Shown here: one piece after another, positions 1-8,386 of the stretch | Numbering within the stretch: position 1 is the first letter of the stretch | How the letters are laid out: each line of letters begins with the position of its first letter | Assembly (NCBI GenBank): GCA_017458225.1 | Contig: JAFTFX010000035.1 | Location: 55,123-119,122, forward strand | Source: Prevotella sp. | GTDB taxonomy: Bacteria > Bacteroidota > Bacteroidia > Bacteroidales > Bacteroidaceae | Length of the DNA: 64,000 bases | Reading direction: 5' to 3' | The notes under the pieces: model-generated | Database searches by the model: none | What the model was told of the DNA's origin: nothing | The model's input: the letters and a program-made list of their open reading frames with translations, nothing else | Program-made: the position numbers and the translations under genes

Positions 1-42
1 ATATTCGCTCCCTCGTTGCGAAATAGAGTAGGAGGCTTCCAT
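1..42 (-). CDS. Start of a probable toxin gene (partial)
   Basis: Only the first 14 codons are in the window (MEASYSISQRGSEY). The ATG overlaps the TAA of the upstream small gene as TAATG, a translational-coupling arrangement common in type II toxin-antitoxin operons. A beta-strand-like start followed by a basic stretch would fit a RelE/HigB/YafQ-type toxin, but too little is visible to assign a family. The assignment rests mainly on the layout: a very small first gene, then an overlapping second gene. An unrelated short gene is equally possible. Confidence 0.35.
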   Translation of the reverse strand, partial: MEASYSISQRGSEY

Positions 43-188
43 TATGCCAAGATTACACGACGTGAGAACTCCTCAGGTTTCATATTGCGCAATTTCTCTA
101 ACTGCACTAATTTCTGCTTCCTAAGTTCAGCCATAGCATCCATGAGTTTCGCTGATGGATTTTGAATAATTAAAGTCTCCTTTGTCAT
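42..188 (-). CDS. Small protein, possible antitoxin of a toxin-antitoxin pair
   Basis: This gene encodes 48 residues, starting MTKETLIIQNPSAKL and ending in a basic helical stretch (FSRRVILA). There is no signal peptide. The protein looks like a short beta strand followed by charged helices, as in small antitoxins that neutralise a neighbouring toxin and repress their own promoter. It has a near-perfect Bacteroidetes promoter (TACATTTG at 210-217, TTTG at 237-240, 19-bp spacing), and its stop codon overlaps the start of the next gene. The reading frame and promoter are seen directly. The antitoxin role is inferred from size and layout only. Confidence 0.5.
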   Translation of the reverse strand: MTKETLIIQNPSAKLMDAMAELRKQKLVQLEKLRNMKPEEFSRRVILA

Positions 189-209
189 TGCATTTTACTA
201 TTTTGCCTG

Positions 210-240
210 CAAATGTACGAACTATTTCTGAAAGAGCAAA
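210..240 (-). promoter_or_regulatory. Bacteroidetes-type promoter for the possible toxin-antitoxin pair
   Basis: On the minus strand there is TTTG (237-240), a 19-bp spacer, then TACATTTG (210-217), matching the TTTG-N19-TAnnTTTG consensus. The expected transcript start is about 20 nt upstream of the ATG at 188. Confidence 0.7.
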
Positions 241-258
241 ATTTTGGGGATAAAATAT

Positions 259-286
259 AGGAGGCACGCCGCTGGGCGTGCCTCCT
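259..286 (-). terminator. Hairpin terminator after the 985-residue secreted protein
   Basis: A perfect 12-bp stem (259-270 with 275-286) closes a GCTG tetraloop. On the minus strand it is followed by an AT-rich run (ATATTTTATCC). It lies about 50 bp beyond the stop codon at 334. Confidence 0.8.
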
Positions 287-333
287 GATAGATAAAAGCA
301 TAGTTAGAAACTTGAGTAAACTCAGTTCTTCAC

Positions 334-3291
334 TTACTTAACCACATACTTCTTGCCGTTGATGATGTAGAGACCAGACTTCAGGTTCTTCAGACCTTCG
401 GTCGTGGCAGCCACCTTCACACCGCTGAGCGTGTAGACACCGGCAGCAACCTGCACGGTTGTAGGCTCCTTAACGGTGTTGATGCTGGTGGCAATGTGAT
501 TCTCCGACTCAGCCAGCCTCTTGCCCAATTCCTCAACGAAGTAGGTAGCGTTGGCCAGAGCGGTCAGATCCTTTATCGTAGAAGTAGCGTTCTTAGCAGC
601 CTGTGCGTCAGCCAGACGGCGCTGCAGACGAGAAGTCCATGTGGCAGCGGCAGCCTGTTCTTCCTCACCCAGAGTCAGGAAGTTGTCGTACTGTGCCTGA
701 ACGGCATTGATACGAGCGGTCATGTCAGCCACCATATCAGCCTTGAAGGCTTCAGTCTCACCCAAGTAGAACAGATGAGTATCGCCAAATCCGTAGTTGT
801 TGCAACCTGCCTTATCTGTCTGTCCGAACGTGCTCATACCGAACTCTACGGTCACTGCATCCGAACCAGTCTTCTCGTAATAGACAGAATAGAGGTCAGC
901 ATCGTAGCCGAAAGAAGCAAGAGCAGAGCCTGAACCCGAGTTAGAGCTACCTGTAGCCAAACGCTGACGGTTAGCTACACGAACCGAGTCAGGAGCACCA
1001 TCGAGACCGAAGAACACCTTCACCTCTGACTTGTTGTAAAGTGTATCAGCAGGCGTACCATTTTCTTCATCGGCAGGGATGATTGTGGCAATCGCTGTCA
1101 GATAGCCAAAGTTCTCATTAGTAGCAGTTGCATGCACACGGAACTCATACACGCCGGGGTCAGTAATCTGATAAGTCTGCACCATCTTGCTCTGGGGAGA
1201 TGCGGTGTTACCACGCCATACAGCGGTGTAGTAGCCTGCTTCCCAGCCAGCGCCTTGCGTAGCCTTCTTGAAGTTTTCCTTTTCAGTATTGTTGGCTGTG
1301 AAAGTCCAGTGGCTGTCGCTGCTGGTCTCAGGATTCTTATAGATGGCCTGCTCAGAAGGATCAGCATAGCTGGTCAGCGAGTTCTTGTAGTCGGCCTGTG
1401 CAGCAACTATCTCTTGTTTCTTGGCATCGAAAGCTTCTTTCTCGCTCTCTGCACCGGTAGCCTCAATCATGGCGCGGGCCTCTGAAACGAGAGCCTCCAG
1501 TGCAGCACGACGTGTAGCATTGCCCTTGCCTGCATTTACGGTCAGGAATGCCTCAGCCTCGTCGGCAATAGCAATCAGGTCGGTGTAAGAAGCGTTCAGA
1601 GACTCGTAGGCCTGCCAAGCTCTCTTGATGTTGTTCACCTGATCGAGCACACTGGTAGAAACCTTCACTTCGTCTTCCTGCAGACGCTCAACGATGCCAT
1701 CCTCATTGATAACCTCACCGGCCTCATTGATATAGAGGTAAGAAGCCTGCAGGGCGCTGTCGGCACGCTCAATAGCCTCTTGCAGTGCTTCATGTCCCCA
1801 GGGGAAGCCGTCGGCCTTGGTCTTGGCTACTTTGGCCTGTGCCTCAGCAATGCGCTCCACCAGCACGGTCTGTTGCGTCTTGATGTCAGACACCTCCTTG
1901 ATATAGTTGGCACCTGCCTGATCAACACCAAGCAGACGAAGCTGCGGGTTGCGGAGCTGAACGTTAGAGCCCTTACCCGTAGGTGCGTTGGCCTCGGGAA
2001 CGTATGACATACCAAAGGTGATGGCCGTCTTGTTAGCCACCATTTCGTCGGTTACATCGTAGAACAGGACAACCGTCTCATAATACTGATGGTTCAGCGG
2101 ATCAACACTTACTTTCACATTGTTAGAAGCCTCAATGACTGCTGCATCGGTCCACAGCGTATCAAGACCGGCCCAGAAGGTAGTACCATTGAAAGGAGTA
2201 TCCCAGTCAACCGTATAGTTCAAAGACTTAGACACCATGTAGTAGCCCTGAGTCTCCACTGAGAACATATAGGTACCAGCCATAGTCGGGGTGATTGTGT
2301 AGTGCATAGAAGCAGCACCCGGATTGTTTCCGCCCTGCAGACGGTGTCCAATCTCGTCGCCTTCGCCACCACCGTTGTTCTTGTGGAACCAGCGACCGCC
2401 CGAACCAGCCCAGTTGCCAAAATTATTTTCTTTACGGGTATCGCCGTAAGAACTCCAGCGCTTCTCGTCCTTCAGCATGTCAGAAGAATTCTCGTTCAGC
2501 CAACCAAGCAACATCTCGTCGAAAGACGCCAACAGGTCTTCAGTACCTTCCTTGTCGTCAAGATCGAACAAACTGGTGTCGCCATCCAATGCAGCACGCA
2601 ATGCCTCTACGATATCAAGGAAACTCTCCGAGTCGTTTTCCATCTTCCCAGTTGCCACGATAGCATCGATGTAAGCCAAGTTACGCTCAACAATACGCGA
2701 GTCGTAAACCTCAACAACAGGATAGATGCTGAAGTTTGCCACCTGTACGCCCGTCAACAGCTTGTGCATGTTGATAGACAGCGACTGTCCTTCTTCCACA
2801 GTGAACATATAGGTTACCTCGCGCCATGTAGCAGTATAGCCGAAGGTACCTGCAACAGCAACATCACCATCAGCTTTGACAACAGTGCTGTTAGCCGTCA
2901 GGAAAATGTCTAAATAGTTGTTGGCATCAGCGGTCTGCTGCATTGTACCAGCATCATTGCCTCTTACCCAGAAAGAGATGACATAAGTACCAGCCTCCAA
3001 GCCGATGTTACGGGTCAGGTGATTACCATCGGTGGCACCCTGACTGGTCACTACAGCCTCGCCGTTAGGACCGAGACCAGCCTCAACAGCAAACGTCTCA
3101 GCAGAGGGAGCGCTACCAGTTTCGTCCTCCCAGTCAGCAAAGTTCTGACTGAAGTCACCATTGGTCAACAGGTTTTCGCCGCTAACCTTCAACTTCTGCG
3201 TGGCAGTGAACACATAGTCACCCGACTGATAAGCGAATGACGACAAAGCACCCACCAAAGCAAAAGCAGCTAAAAGTAGTCTTTTCTTCAT
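334..3291 (-). CDS. T9SS-secreted protein with carbohydrate-binding-like and helical modules
   Basis: The 985-residue precursor starts MKKRLLLAAFALVGALSSFA, a typical signal peptide. An in-frame upstream ATG exists but would bury it. After the signal comes a jelly-roll-like region (LLTNGDFSQNFADWE) resembling CBM4/9-type or choice-of-anchor domains. The middle holds helical FIVAR-like segments (for example around LEALVSEARAMIEA). The C-terminus (VYTLSGVKV, then GLYIINGKKYVVK) is a T9SS type A sorting domain, so the protein is expected to cross the outer membrane and be surface-attached. No catalytic motif was recognised. It neighbours two rhamnogalacturonan lyases, suggesting a role in plant polysaccharide binding, which is inference. 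It has its own promoter and terminator, so it appears monocistronic. Confidence 0.8.
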   Translation of the reverse strand: MKKRLLLAAFALVGALSSFAYQSGDYVFTATQKLKVSGENLLTNGDFSQNFADWEDETGSAPSAETFAVEAGLGPNGEAVVTSQGATDGNHLTRNIGLEAGTYVISFWVRGNDAGTMQQTADANNYLDIFLTANSTVVKADGDVAVAGTFGYTATWREVTYMFTVEEGQSLSINMHKLLTGVQVANFSIYPVVEVYDSRIVERNLAYIDAIVATGKMENDSESFLDIVEALRAALDGDTSLFDLDDKEGTEDLLASFDEMLLGWLNENSSDMLKDEKRWSSYGDTRKENNFGNWAGSGGRWFHKNNGGGEGDEIGHRLQGGNNPGAASMHYTITPTMAGTYMFSVETQGYYMVSKSLNYTVDWDTPFNGTTFWAGLDTLWTDAAVIEASNNVKVSVDPLNHQYYETVVLFYDVTDEMVANKTAITFGMSYVPEANAPTGKGSNVQLRNPQLRLLGVDQAGANYIKEVSDIKTQQTVLVERIAEAQAKVAKTKADGFPWGHEALQEAIERADSALQASYLYINEAGEVINEDGIVERLQEDEVKVSTSVLDQVNNIKRAWQAYESLNASYTDLIAIADEAEAFLTVNAGKGNATRRAALEALVSEARAMIEATGAESEKEAFDAKKQEIVAAQADYKNSLTSYADPSEQAIYKNPETSSDSHWTFTANNTEKENFKKATQGAGWEAGYYTAVWRGNTASPQSKMVQTYQITDPGVYEFRVHATATNENFGYLTAIATIIPADEENGTPADTLYNKSEVKVFFGLDGAPDSVRVANRQRLATGSSNSGSGSALASFGYDADLYSVYYEKTGSDAVTVEFGMSTFGQTDKAGCNNYGFGDTHLFYLGETEAFKADMVADMTARINAVQAQYDNFLTLGEEEQAAAATWTSRLQRRLADAQAAKNATSTIKDLTALANATYFVEELGKRLAESENHIATSINTVKEPTTVQVAAGVYTLSGVKVAATTEGLKNLKSGLYIINGKKYVVK

Positions 3292-3376
3292 AATTTTAAA
3301 ATTTTTGATAGTTATTAATAACAAAAAAAGATTAAAAAATCGAGTTAATTAACGTCTAATTATAGTAGTTCGGGTG

Positions 3377-3408
3377 CAAAGATAGGTATTTTCACAATAG
3401 CCCACAAA
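3377..3408 (-). promoter_or_regulatory. Promoter of the 985-residue secreted protein
   Basis: TATCTTTG (-7 box, 3377-3384) and TTTG (-33 box, 3405-3408) lie 20 bp apart on the minus strand. The leader before the ATG at 3291 would be about 80 nt. Confidence 0.7.
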
Positions 3409-3443
3409 CAAACCCGACCGTTTTTTTTGTCAAACTACTACAT

Positions 3444-3491
3444 TTTTTGGGGCCACGAACGGCACAGACACACCGTTCGCAGCCCCAAAAA
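3444..3491 (-). terminator. Long hairpin after the large PL11 gene
   Basis: TTTTTGGGGC (3444-3453) pairs with GCCCCAAAAA (3482-3491), and GAACGG with CCGTTC inside, separated by a small internal loop. It begins 3 bp beyond the stop codon at 3495. It probably terminates or stabilises the PL11 transcript and lies just upstream of the neighbouring promoter. Confidence 0.65.
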
Positions 3492-3494
3492 GGC

Positions 3495-6400
3495 TTATCG
3501 CACTACTACTTTCTGGGCTTCCGAGCGCCAGCCGTCGCGCATCTTGATGATGAACGTGCCGTTCTGCAGGCCCTGACGGCGAGCCTCGTCGGCGGCAGCG
3601 CCCTTGGTGCTGGTGAACGAAGCCACCTTGGCACCGCTCAGCGTGAACACCTCGCACTCCACCTGGCTGTCGCTGGCCATGCGGCCAATGCCAGTTGGCT
3701 CTGAAGTGATGCGCAGCACACCGGTCTTCTGGTTCACACCAGTGACATCCCAGTAGAGACCCTCGGGCAGCTCAGGCAAGTCGAACAGAGGCGTCGACTT
3801 GTTGTAGGTAGACGAGACCGTCCAGAGCGTAAACTCATCACCTGCAGCAGGCTCAAAGCCATCGAGAAGCTGCACCTTGACCGTTCCGTTCATAGTCAGT
3901 GCCCTCGGCGTGAGTGTCGACTGGGCATCCTTGCCAAACAGGAAGGTAACGGTGGCACCATTAGCAACACGCAGCAGGGCATTGGTCTTGATGGTGCCCG
4001 GCGTGGTCTCGTTGGTGTAGGAGCCGCAAGGCATCACCACCGCGCCACTATCAGCATAGAGCACGTTGAACACGCCCTGGCCTACCAAGCGGCCCTGATC
4101 CTTGACAGTGGTTGTAGTAGCACCGGTGACCAGCGTGCTGATATTCTTGTCGTAGAAGGCAACGGTACCATCCTCAATAGTAAGGTCGCCATAGACGCTG
4201 CCCACCGAGGCAATAGTCATCTTGCCGGCACCACGCTTCACAACAGGCGACTTGCTCGTGCTGATAGTTTTACCATAGGGATCAGTACGTGCAGAGGTGA
4301 CGCCAATCTCAGTGCTCAGCACTAAGTCGTTACCATTTGAGCCCAGAATCCACTTGCCCGAGCCCACGAGTGTGCCGGTACCCGACAGGCCGCCCAGTTC
4401 GATATCCTTGCCCTCATTGCTGACACGCACGTCGGCCGAGACGCTGAGTTTGGCATTGGGCAGGCCGTTCACATTGCGGAAAGCCCAGATAGGATCGTAT
4501 GCCTTCTTGTTCTGACGGTTCTCTTTCTTCGCCGTGATGGTGCCTTCAAACTGGCTCCAGTCGCCGTCGAAGTAGCAGCGAATACCACCCGTGTAGACGG
4601 TGAACGTGCCCGAACCGGTCAGCGTGCCGGTATACGTAGAACGATAGCCTGCATAGAACGTGCCTGTCTTGCCTGCAGGAACCGAGAAGTTGGCGCGGTT
4701 GGTGATATTGTTTTCCTCGTCATTGTCGGCCCATACCGTACCACCCTGGAACTCCACGTTGGAAGGCAACTGGTCAACATGGTTATTGGCGATGGCATTT
4801 ACACGTCCCTGCTTGACAATCAGGTCGCTGAACGTATTGTCAACGCCAAGGGTCATGGTTCCTGCACCCGTCTTGGTGACCGAGGCACCATTGCCCTTCA
4901 GCCCCTTGTTGAAGGTCAGCGTCTGGCTGGTAGGCACATTGATGGTGACAGCACCATTGACATAGAACGGCTGATCGGTAATGATGGGGGCCGAAATCTG
5001 GAAGGTACTGCCGTCGTTGAGGGTCACTTTCTGGTTGACGTCGCCCAAAGCGCCATAGGTGATGCCCGACAGGTTAGCCAAAGCGTTCACGATGAGCTTA
5101 CCGCCATTGACGGTAGTAGAGCCCACACGGTTCTCATTGTTGATGGTCACCTGCTGGGTACCATTCTTCACAATGGGAGCACCGCCGAGGATGCTGTCGC
5201 CCTTCAGGGTGTAGACACGAGTGTTGTTGTTGAACGTGATGCTATTAGGACGCACGGCACCCTTCACGGTTACAGTGCCCGACTTGGCCGTATCGTCAAA
5301 CACAACATCGTCGCCCTGTGCAGCATAAGCAGCCTCGCCATCGCTGTTCAGGAAGTTCTGGGTCTCGGCCAGATCCCATGTATTGCTGGTGGTAGTGCCA
5401 TTCCAAGTGACCACCGTTGCCTCGCGCATATCTTCCAGAACCAAGTTGAGTTTTCCATCCTTTACTTGCAGCAAGAAGCGCTTACCCGTGATGCCTTCAA
5501 TCAGAATATCGCTGAGCGAACCTGAAGTGGCAGCCACAGAACCGAGCTCATAGGTGCCGGCAGGCAGGTTGTTGACATCGCCCGTAAACTCGAAAATGGG
5601 GGTCTTATACTTTGGTCCAAAGCTCCAGTCACGGGTATCGATGACGAGTTTTGCGGTAGCATTGAGCTGGTCGATAGCAACGGTGCCGCCGTCGGGAGCC
5701 GTAACATCGAAGACTACGCGCGAGCCGAAGCCCAGCGTCAGTGTAGAAGCGGTCACGCTGCCCACGTGCTCTTTTCCGCCAGGATAGATGGTTGCATTAT
5801 AGTCGGCCTTCAATCCTGCCTTGAACTGTCCGCCATCGCTGATGAGCGTGGTGTGGCGGTTCAGCCATACAGACGATGACTCCATGGTGCCGTCGAACTG
5901 CAGGGTGCCGTTCCAAACGTCGGTCTTGCCGGTATAGGTCTCTACTACGTTGGGCAGTACGAGCGTTCCCTCGCCCTGCTTCACCAGACGAGTGGCACCC
6001 GAGAAGGCACCGCCCGTAAGGGTAGTTGTATAGTTAATAATGGTACGCGCGGGAGCTTTCGGTGTAGCAGCAACAGCCTGCTTGGCACCCGAGCCCTGCA
6101 CCCAAGCCGGTGCATTGACCGTCAGAATATAAGGAGAAGCACCGTCGGCTACGCTGATGGTCTTATTCTCATAGCCGGAAATCAGCAGATGGTCGGCAGT
6201 GGTCTGAATGGTTGCTCCATTGGCCACCTCGGTACGTCCACGCAGCATGAGAGGCGGCGGAGCAATGGTGATGCCTTCCAGTTCACCGAGGAAGAAACTG
6301 GGATGAGGCGGCTGGTTGTAGCCCACGCACTGCCACGCCATGGCATTGCGATACTCATGGTCGTGCCAAAGGGTGTAGAGGGCATAATCGGTGGGAATAT

Positions 6401-8144
6401 TGGTGGTATAGATGTGGAGCTGCTCACCCTGACGTACAACCACTTCCTCGCGCCAGTCGCCCAAAATATCGCCCTGCGCACAGGGGTTGTTCTTCGACGA
6501 GTTGTTCAGCTGACCAGTGGCCGAAGTCAGAATACGGCCATTGCCCCACTTGGTAATCTTCAGCACACGTCCTACACCCGGAGAGTTAAGCAACTCGTCG
6601 CAGAGGTCGCCATCCCAATAGATACGCATATTCAAGTCGCCCCAAGCTAACTTGGAATCGCCATCGGTGACAATCACCTTGTCGCTGGAAAGGCCAATGA
6701 TGCCCGAAGAAACGCTACGTCCCTGTCCGCCAGGATAGTCGTTGGTGAAGTTGCCTGCCATAGAACGGCCGTCATCACCGCCATCACTCTTGCGATAGTA
6801 GAGATCGCCCGTGGTTGGATTCCAGTAGGAGTTACCCTGAGAGCCTTCCTGACAAGTGAACTGCTCAAGGCCCCAACGGTAAGGATCGAGATCACCGCAA
6901 TGCTGAGCATCGCCATGACCAAGACCTGTGGTAGAGAGACCAAACCCCGTATCGTCAAGACACATGGAGCCGAACATAATCTCGTCGCGACCATCCATAT
7001 CGACATCGGCAATCTGGAAGTTATGGAAGCCATTGCCATACCAAGGTGACTTGCTGTCGTAGCAGTTCCAACGCCAGCGCTGAGTGAGTTCATGAGTGGT
7101 AGGATTGACATCAAGGGCACACATCTTATGACGGGTGTAGCAACCACGACCCAGGAAGATGCTGGGGTTGCGACCATCCAGATAGGGAGCACCCATATAG
7201 TGCTTGCGCGAACGGTGACCTGTGTCGTTGTCGCCCCAGACAGCCTTGTACTCTGCTGCTGTCTGATTATAGACATCAGCAGCTTCGCCTGCCTCAAAAC
7301 GGGGCAGCGGATAGAGCATAGGTGTCCACTTGTCAGAACCGTCCCAGCCCAGATAGGGCTCACCTGTCTCACCATTCAGATAGAGCAGATACTCCTTGCC
7401 AAAATGGGTGTATTCATCGCGTGGTGCCACATAGGTCATATCGCCCACATAGATGGTCTTGCCTGTAGCGGTGTGGATAATCATGTTGTCGGCACCAATC
7501 ATCAGAGCCTCGGCCTTGCCATCACGATCCCAGTCGTAGGCAATCATATCCCACTGCTCGTCAGGACCCGACAGCATGTTGGGACCCAAGTCGATCCACC
7601 AGAGGCGCTCACCCGTCATGGTGATGCACTCATAATGATGGAAACGGTTGGTCTCACCAGTCGCACCAGCCACATCCGAAGGACGCTTGATGAGGAACTC
7701 GGCAATGCCGTCGCCCGTAACATCAGCCAGAGAAATGTCGTTCAGGTGGTAATTGGCCGTCACATCGGTTCCATCGCGACCAATAACAGGCGGTACATCA
7801 ATGGCCTTATACTGACGCGGCCATGCCTGCACAGCGGCAGACTTGCCCTGAGAGACACCATTCACAACGGCCTCGACGGCATACGACGACGTTGAAGTGC
7901 CGCTCTCATCTACGTAACTGGACTTAGTCAAATCGCCCACTATCTTCGTGCCATCACGATAGACGATGTACTTGGTGTCATAATACTCTTCACCAAACAT
8001 GCGCCAAGAGACCAATATGCCTCCCGTGCTCGCCGGAACAGCCACAATACCGCGATCGAGCTTATCGGTGTAACGCTGTGCCTGAGCGGTACTGACAGAG
8101 AACAGTGCCACTATGGCCAAAAACAATAGTTTCTTCATGATCAT
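3495..8144 (-). CDS. PL11-family rhamnogalacturonan lyase with autotransporter-type beta-repeat tail, T9SS cargo
   Basis: This 1549-residue secreted enzyme starts MIMKKLLFLAIVALFSVSTAQAQ; ATG at 8138 is equally likely. Residues about 25-620 match PL11 rhamnogalacturonan I lyases: the opening KLDRGIVAVPASTGGILVSWR, repeated FG-GAP-like calcium loops (DVTGDGIAEF, DVDMDGRDEIMFGS), RIYWDGDLCDELL and GDILGDWREE. The enzyme class cleaves the rhamnose-galacturonate backbone of pectin by beta-elimination. Residues about 680-1450 are repeats of the GxGTLxL...YTGxT...GTLxxxG type known from autotransporter passengers. The C-terminus (VFTLSGAKV...VVVR) is a T9SS sorting domain. The central region (WGDNDTGHRSRKHYMGAPYLDGRNPS) differs from canonical PL11, so specificity may differ. 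It is divergent from a second PL11 gene. Confidence 0.85.
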   Translation of the reverse strand: MIMKKLLFLAIVALFSVSTAQAQRYTDKLDRGIVAVPASTGGILVSWRMFGEEYYDTKYIVYRDGTKIVGDLTKSSYVDESGTSTSSYAVEAVVNGVSQGKSAAVQAWPRQYKAIDVPPVIGRDGTDVTANYHLNDISLADVTGDGIAEFLIKRPSDVAGATGETNRFHHYECITMTGERLWWIDLGPNMLSGPDEQWDMIAYDWDRDGKAEALMIGADNMIIHTATGKTIYVGDMTYVAPRDEYTHFGKEYLLYLNGETGEPYLGWDGSDKWTPMLYPLPRFEAGEAADVYNQTAAEYKAVWGDNDTGHRSRKHYMGAPYLDGRNPSIFLGRGCYTRHKMCALDVNPTTHELTQRWRWNCYDSKSPWYGNGFHNFQIADVDMDGRDEIMFGSMCLDDTGFGLSTTGLGHGDAQHCGDLDPYRWGLEQFTCQEGSQGNSYWNPTTGDLYYRKSDGGDDGRSMAGNFTNDYPGGQGRSVSSGIIGLSSDKVIVTDGDSKLAWGDLNMRIYWDGDLCDELLNSPGVGRVLKITKWGNGRILTSATGQLNNSSKNNPCAQGDILGDWREEVVVRQGEQLHIYTTNIPTDYALYTLWHDHEYRNAMAWQCVGYNQPPHPSFFLGELEGITIAPPPLMLRGRTEVANGATIQTTADHLLISGYENKTISVADGASPYILTVNAPAWVQGSGAKQAVAATPKAPARTIINYTTTLTGGAFSGATRLVKQGEGTLVLPNVVETYTGKTDVWNGTLQFDGTMESSSVWLNRHTTLISDGGQFKAGLKADYNATIYPGGKEHVGSVTASTLTLGFGSRVVFDVTAPDGGTVAIDQLNATAKLVIDTRDWSFGPKYKTPIFEFTGDVNNLPAGTYELGSVAATSGSLSDILIEGITGKRFLLQVKDGKLNLVLEDMREATVVTWNGTTTSNTWDLAETQNFLNSDGEAAYAAQGDDVVFDDTAKSGTVTVKGAVRPNSITFNNNTRVYTLKGDSILGGAPIVKNGTQQVTINNENRVGSTTVNGGKLIVNALANLSGITYGALGDVNQKVTLNDGSTFQISAPIITDQPFYVNGAVTINVPTSQTLTFNKGLKGNGASVTKTGAGTMTLGVDNTFSDLIVKQGRVNAIANNHVDQLPSNVEFQGGTVWADNDEENNITNRANFSVPAGKTGTFYAGYRSTYTGTLTGSGTFTVYTGGIRCYFDGDWSQFEGTITAKKENRQNKKAYDPIWAFRNVNGLPNAKLSVSADVRVSNEGKDIELGGLSGTGTLVGSGKWILGSNGNDLVLSTEIGVTSARTDPYGKTISTSKSPVVKRGAGKMTIASVGSVYGDLTIEDGTVAFYDKNISTLVTGATTTTVKDQGRLVGQGVFNVLYADSGAVVMPCGSYTNETTPGTIKTNALLRVANGATVTFLFGKDAQSTLTPRALTMNGTVKVQLLDGFEPAAGDEFTLWTVSSTYNKSTPLFDLPELPEGLYWDVTGVNQKTGVLRITSEPTGIGRMASDSQVECEVFTLSGAKVASFTSTKGAAADEARRQGLQNGTFIIKMRDGWRSEAQKVVVR

Positions 8145-8191
8145 GTTTATTGATTTTAGTTATTAGTCTTAAAAAATATAGTTCTCGGTGG

Positions 8192-8199
8192 CAAAATTA
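8192..8199 (-). promoter_or_regulatory. -7 box upstream of the large PL11 gene
   Basis: TAATTTTG on the minus strand lies about 50 bp before the start codon. No good -33 partner was found. Confidence 0.5.
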
Positions 8200-8304
8200 C
8201 GAAAAAAAATATAAACAATCATATACAATTATTACAAAAATCTTTAATTTTATATCAAAACAACTCATAATTAACGGCAAAACGCTTTACTATTTGACCG
8301 TTTC

Positions 8305-8336
8305 TTTCGCATTTCTGAAAATTAGTCGTAACTTTG
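8305..8336 (+). promoter_or_regulatory. Promoter of the second PL11 gene
   Basis: TTTC (8305-8308), a 20-bp spacer, then TAACTTTG (8329-8336), giving a leader of about 45 nt before the ATG at 8387. The box fits the phylum consensus and supports that start over the far-upstream in-frame ATG at 8150. Confidence 0.65.
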
Positions 8337-8386
8337 CCACCATCATTACATTATTATATATAATAACACAACTAAAGACTACTAAA

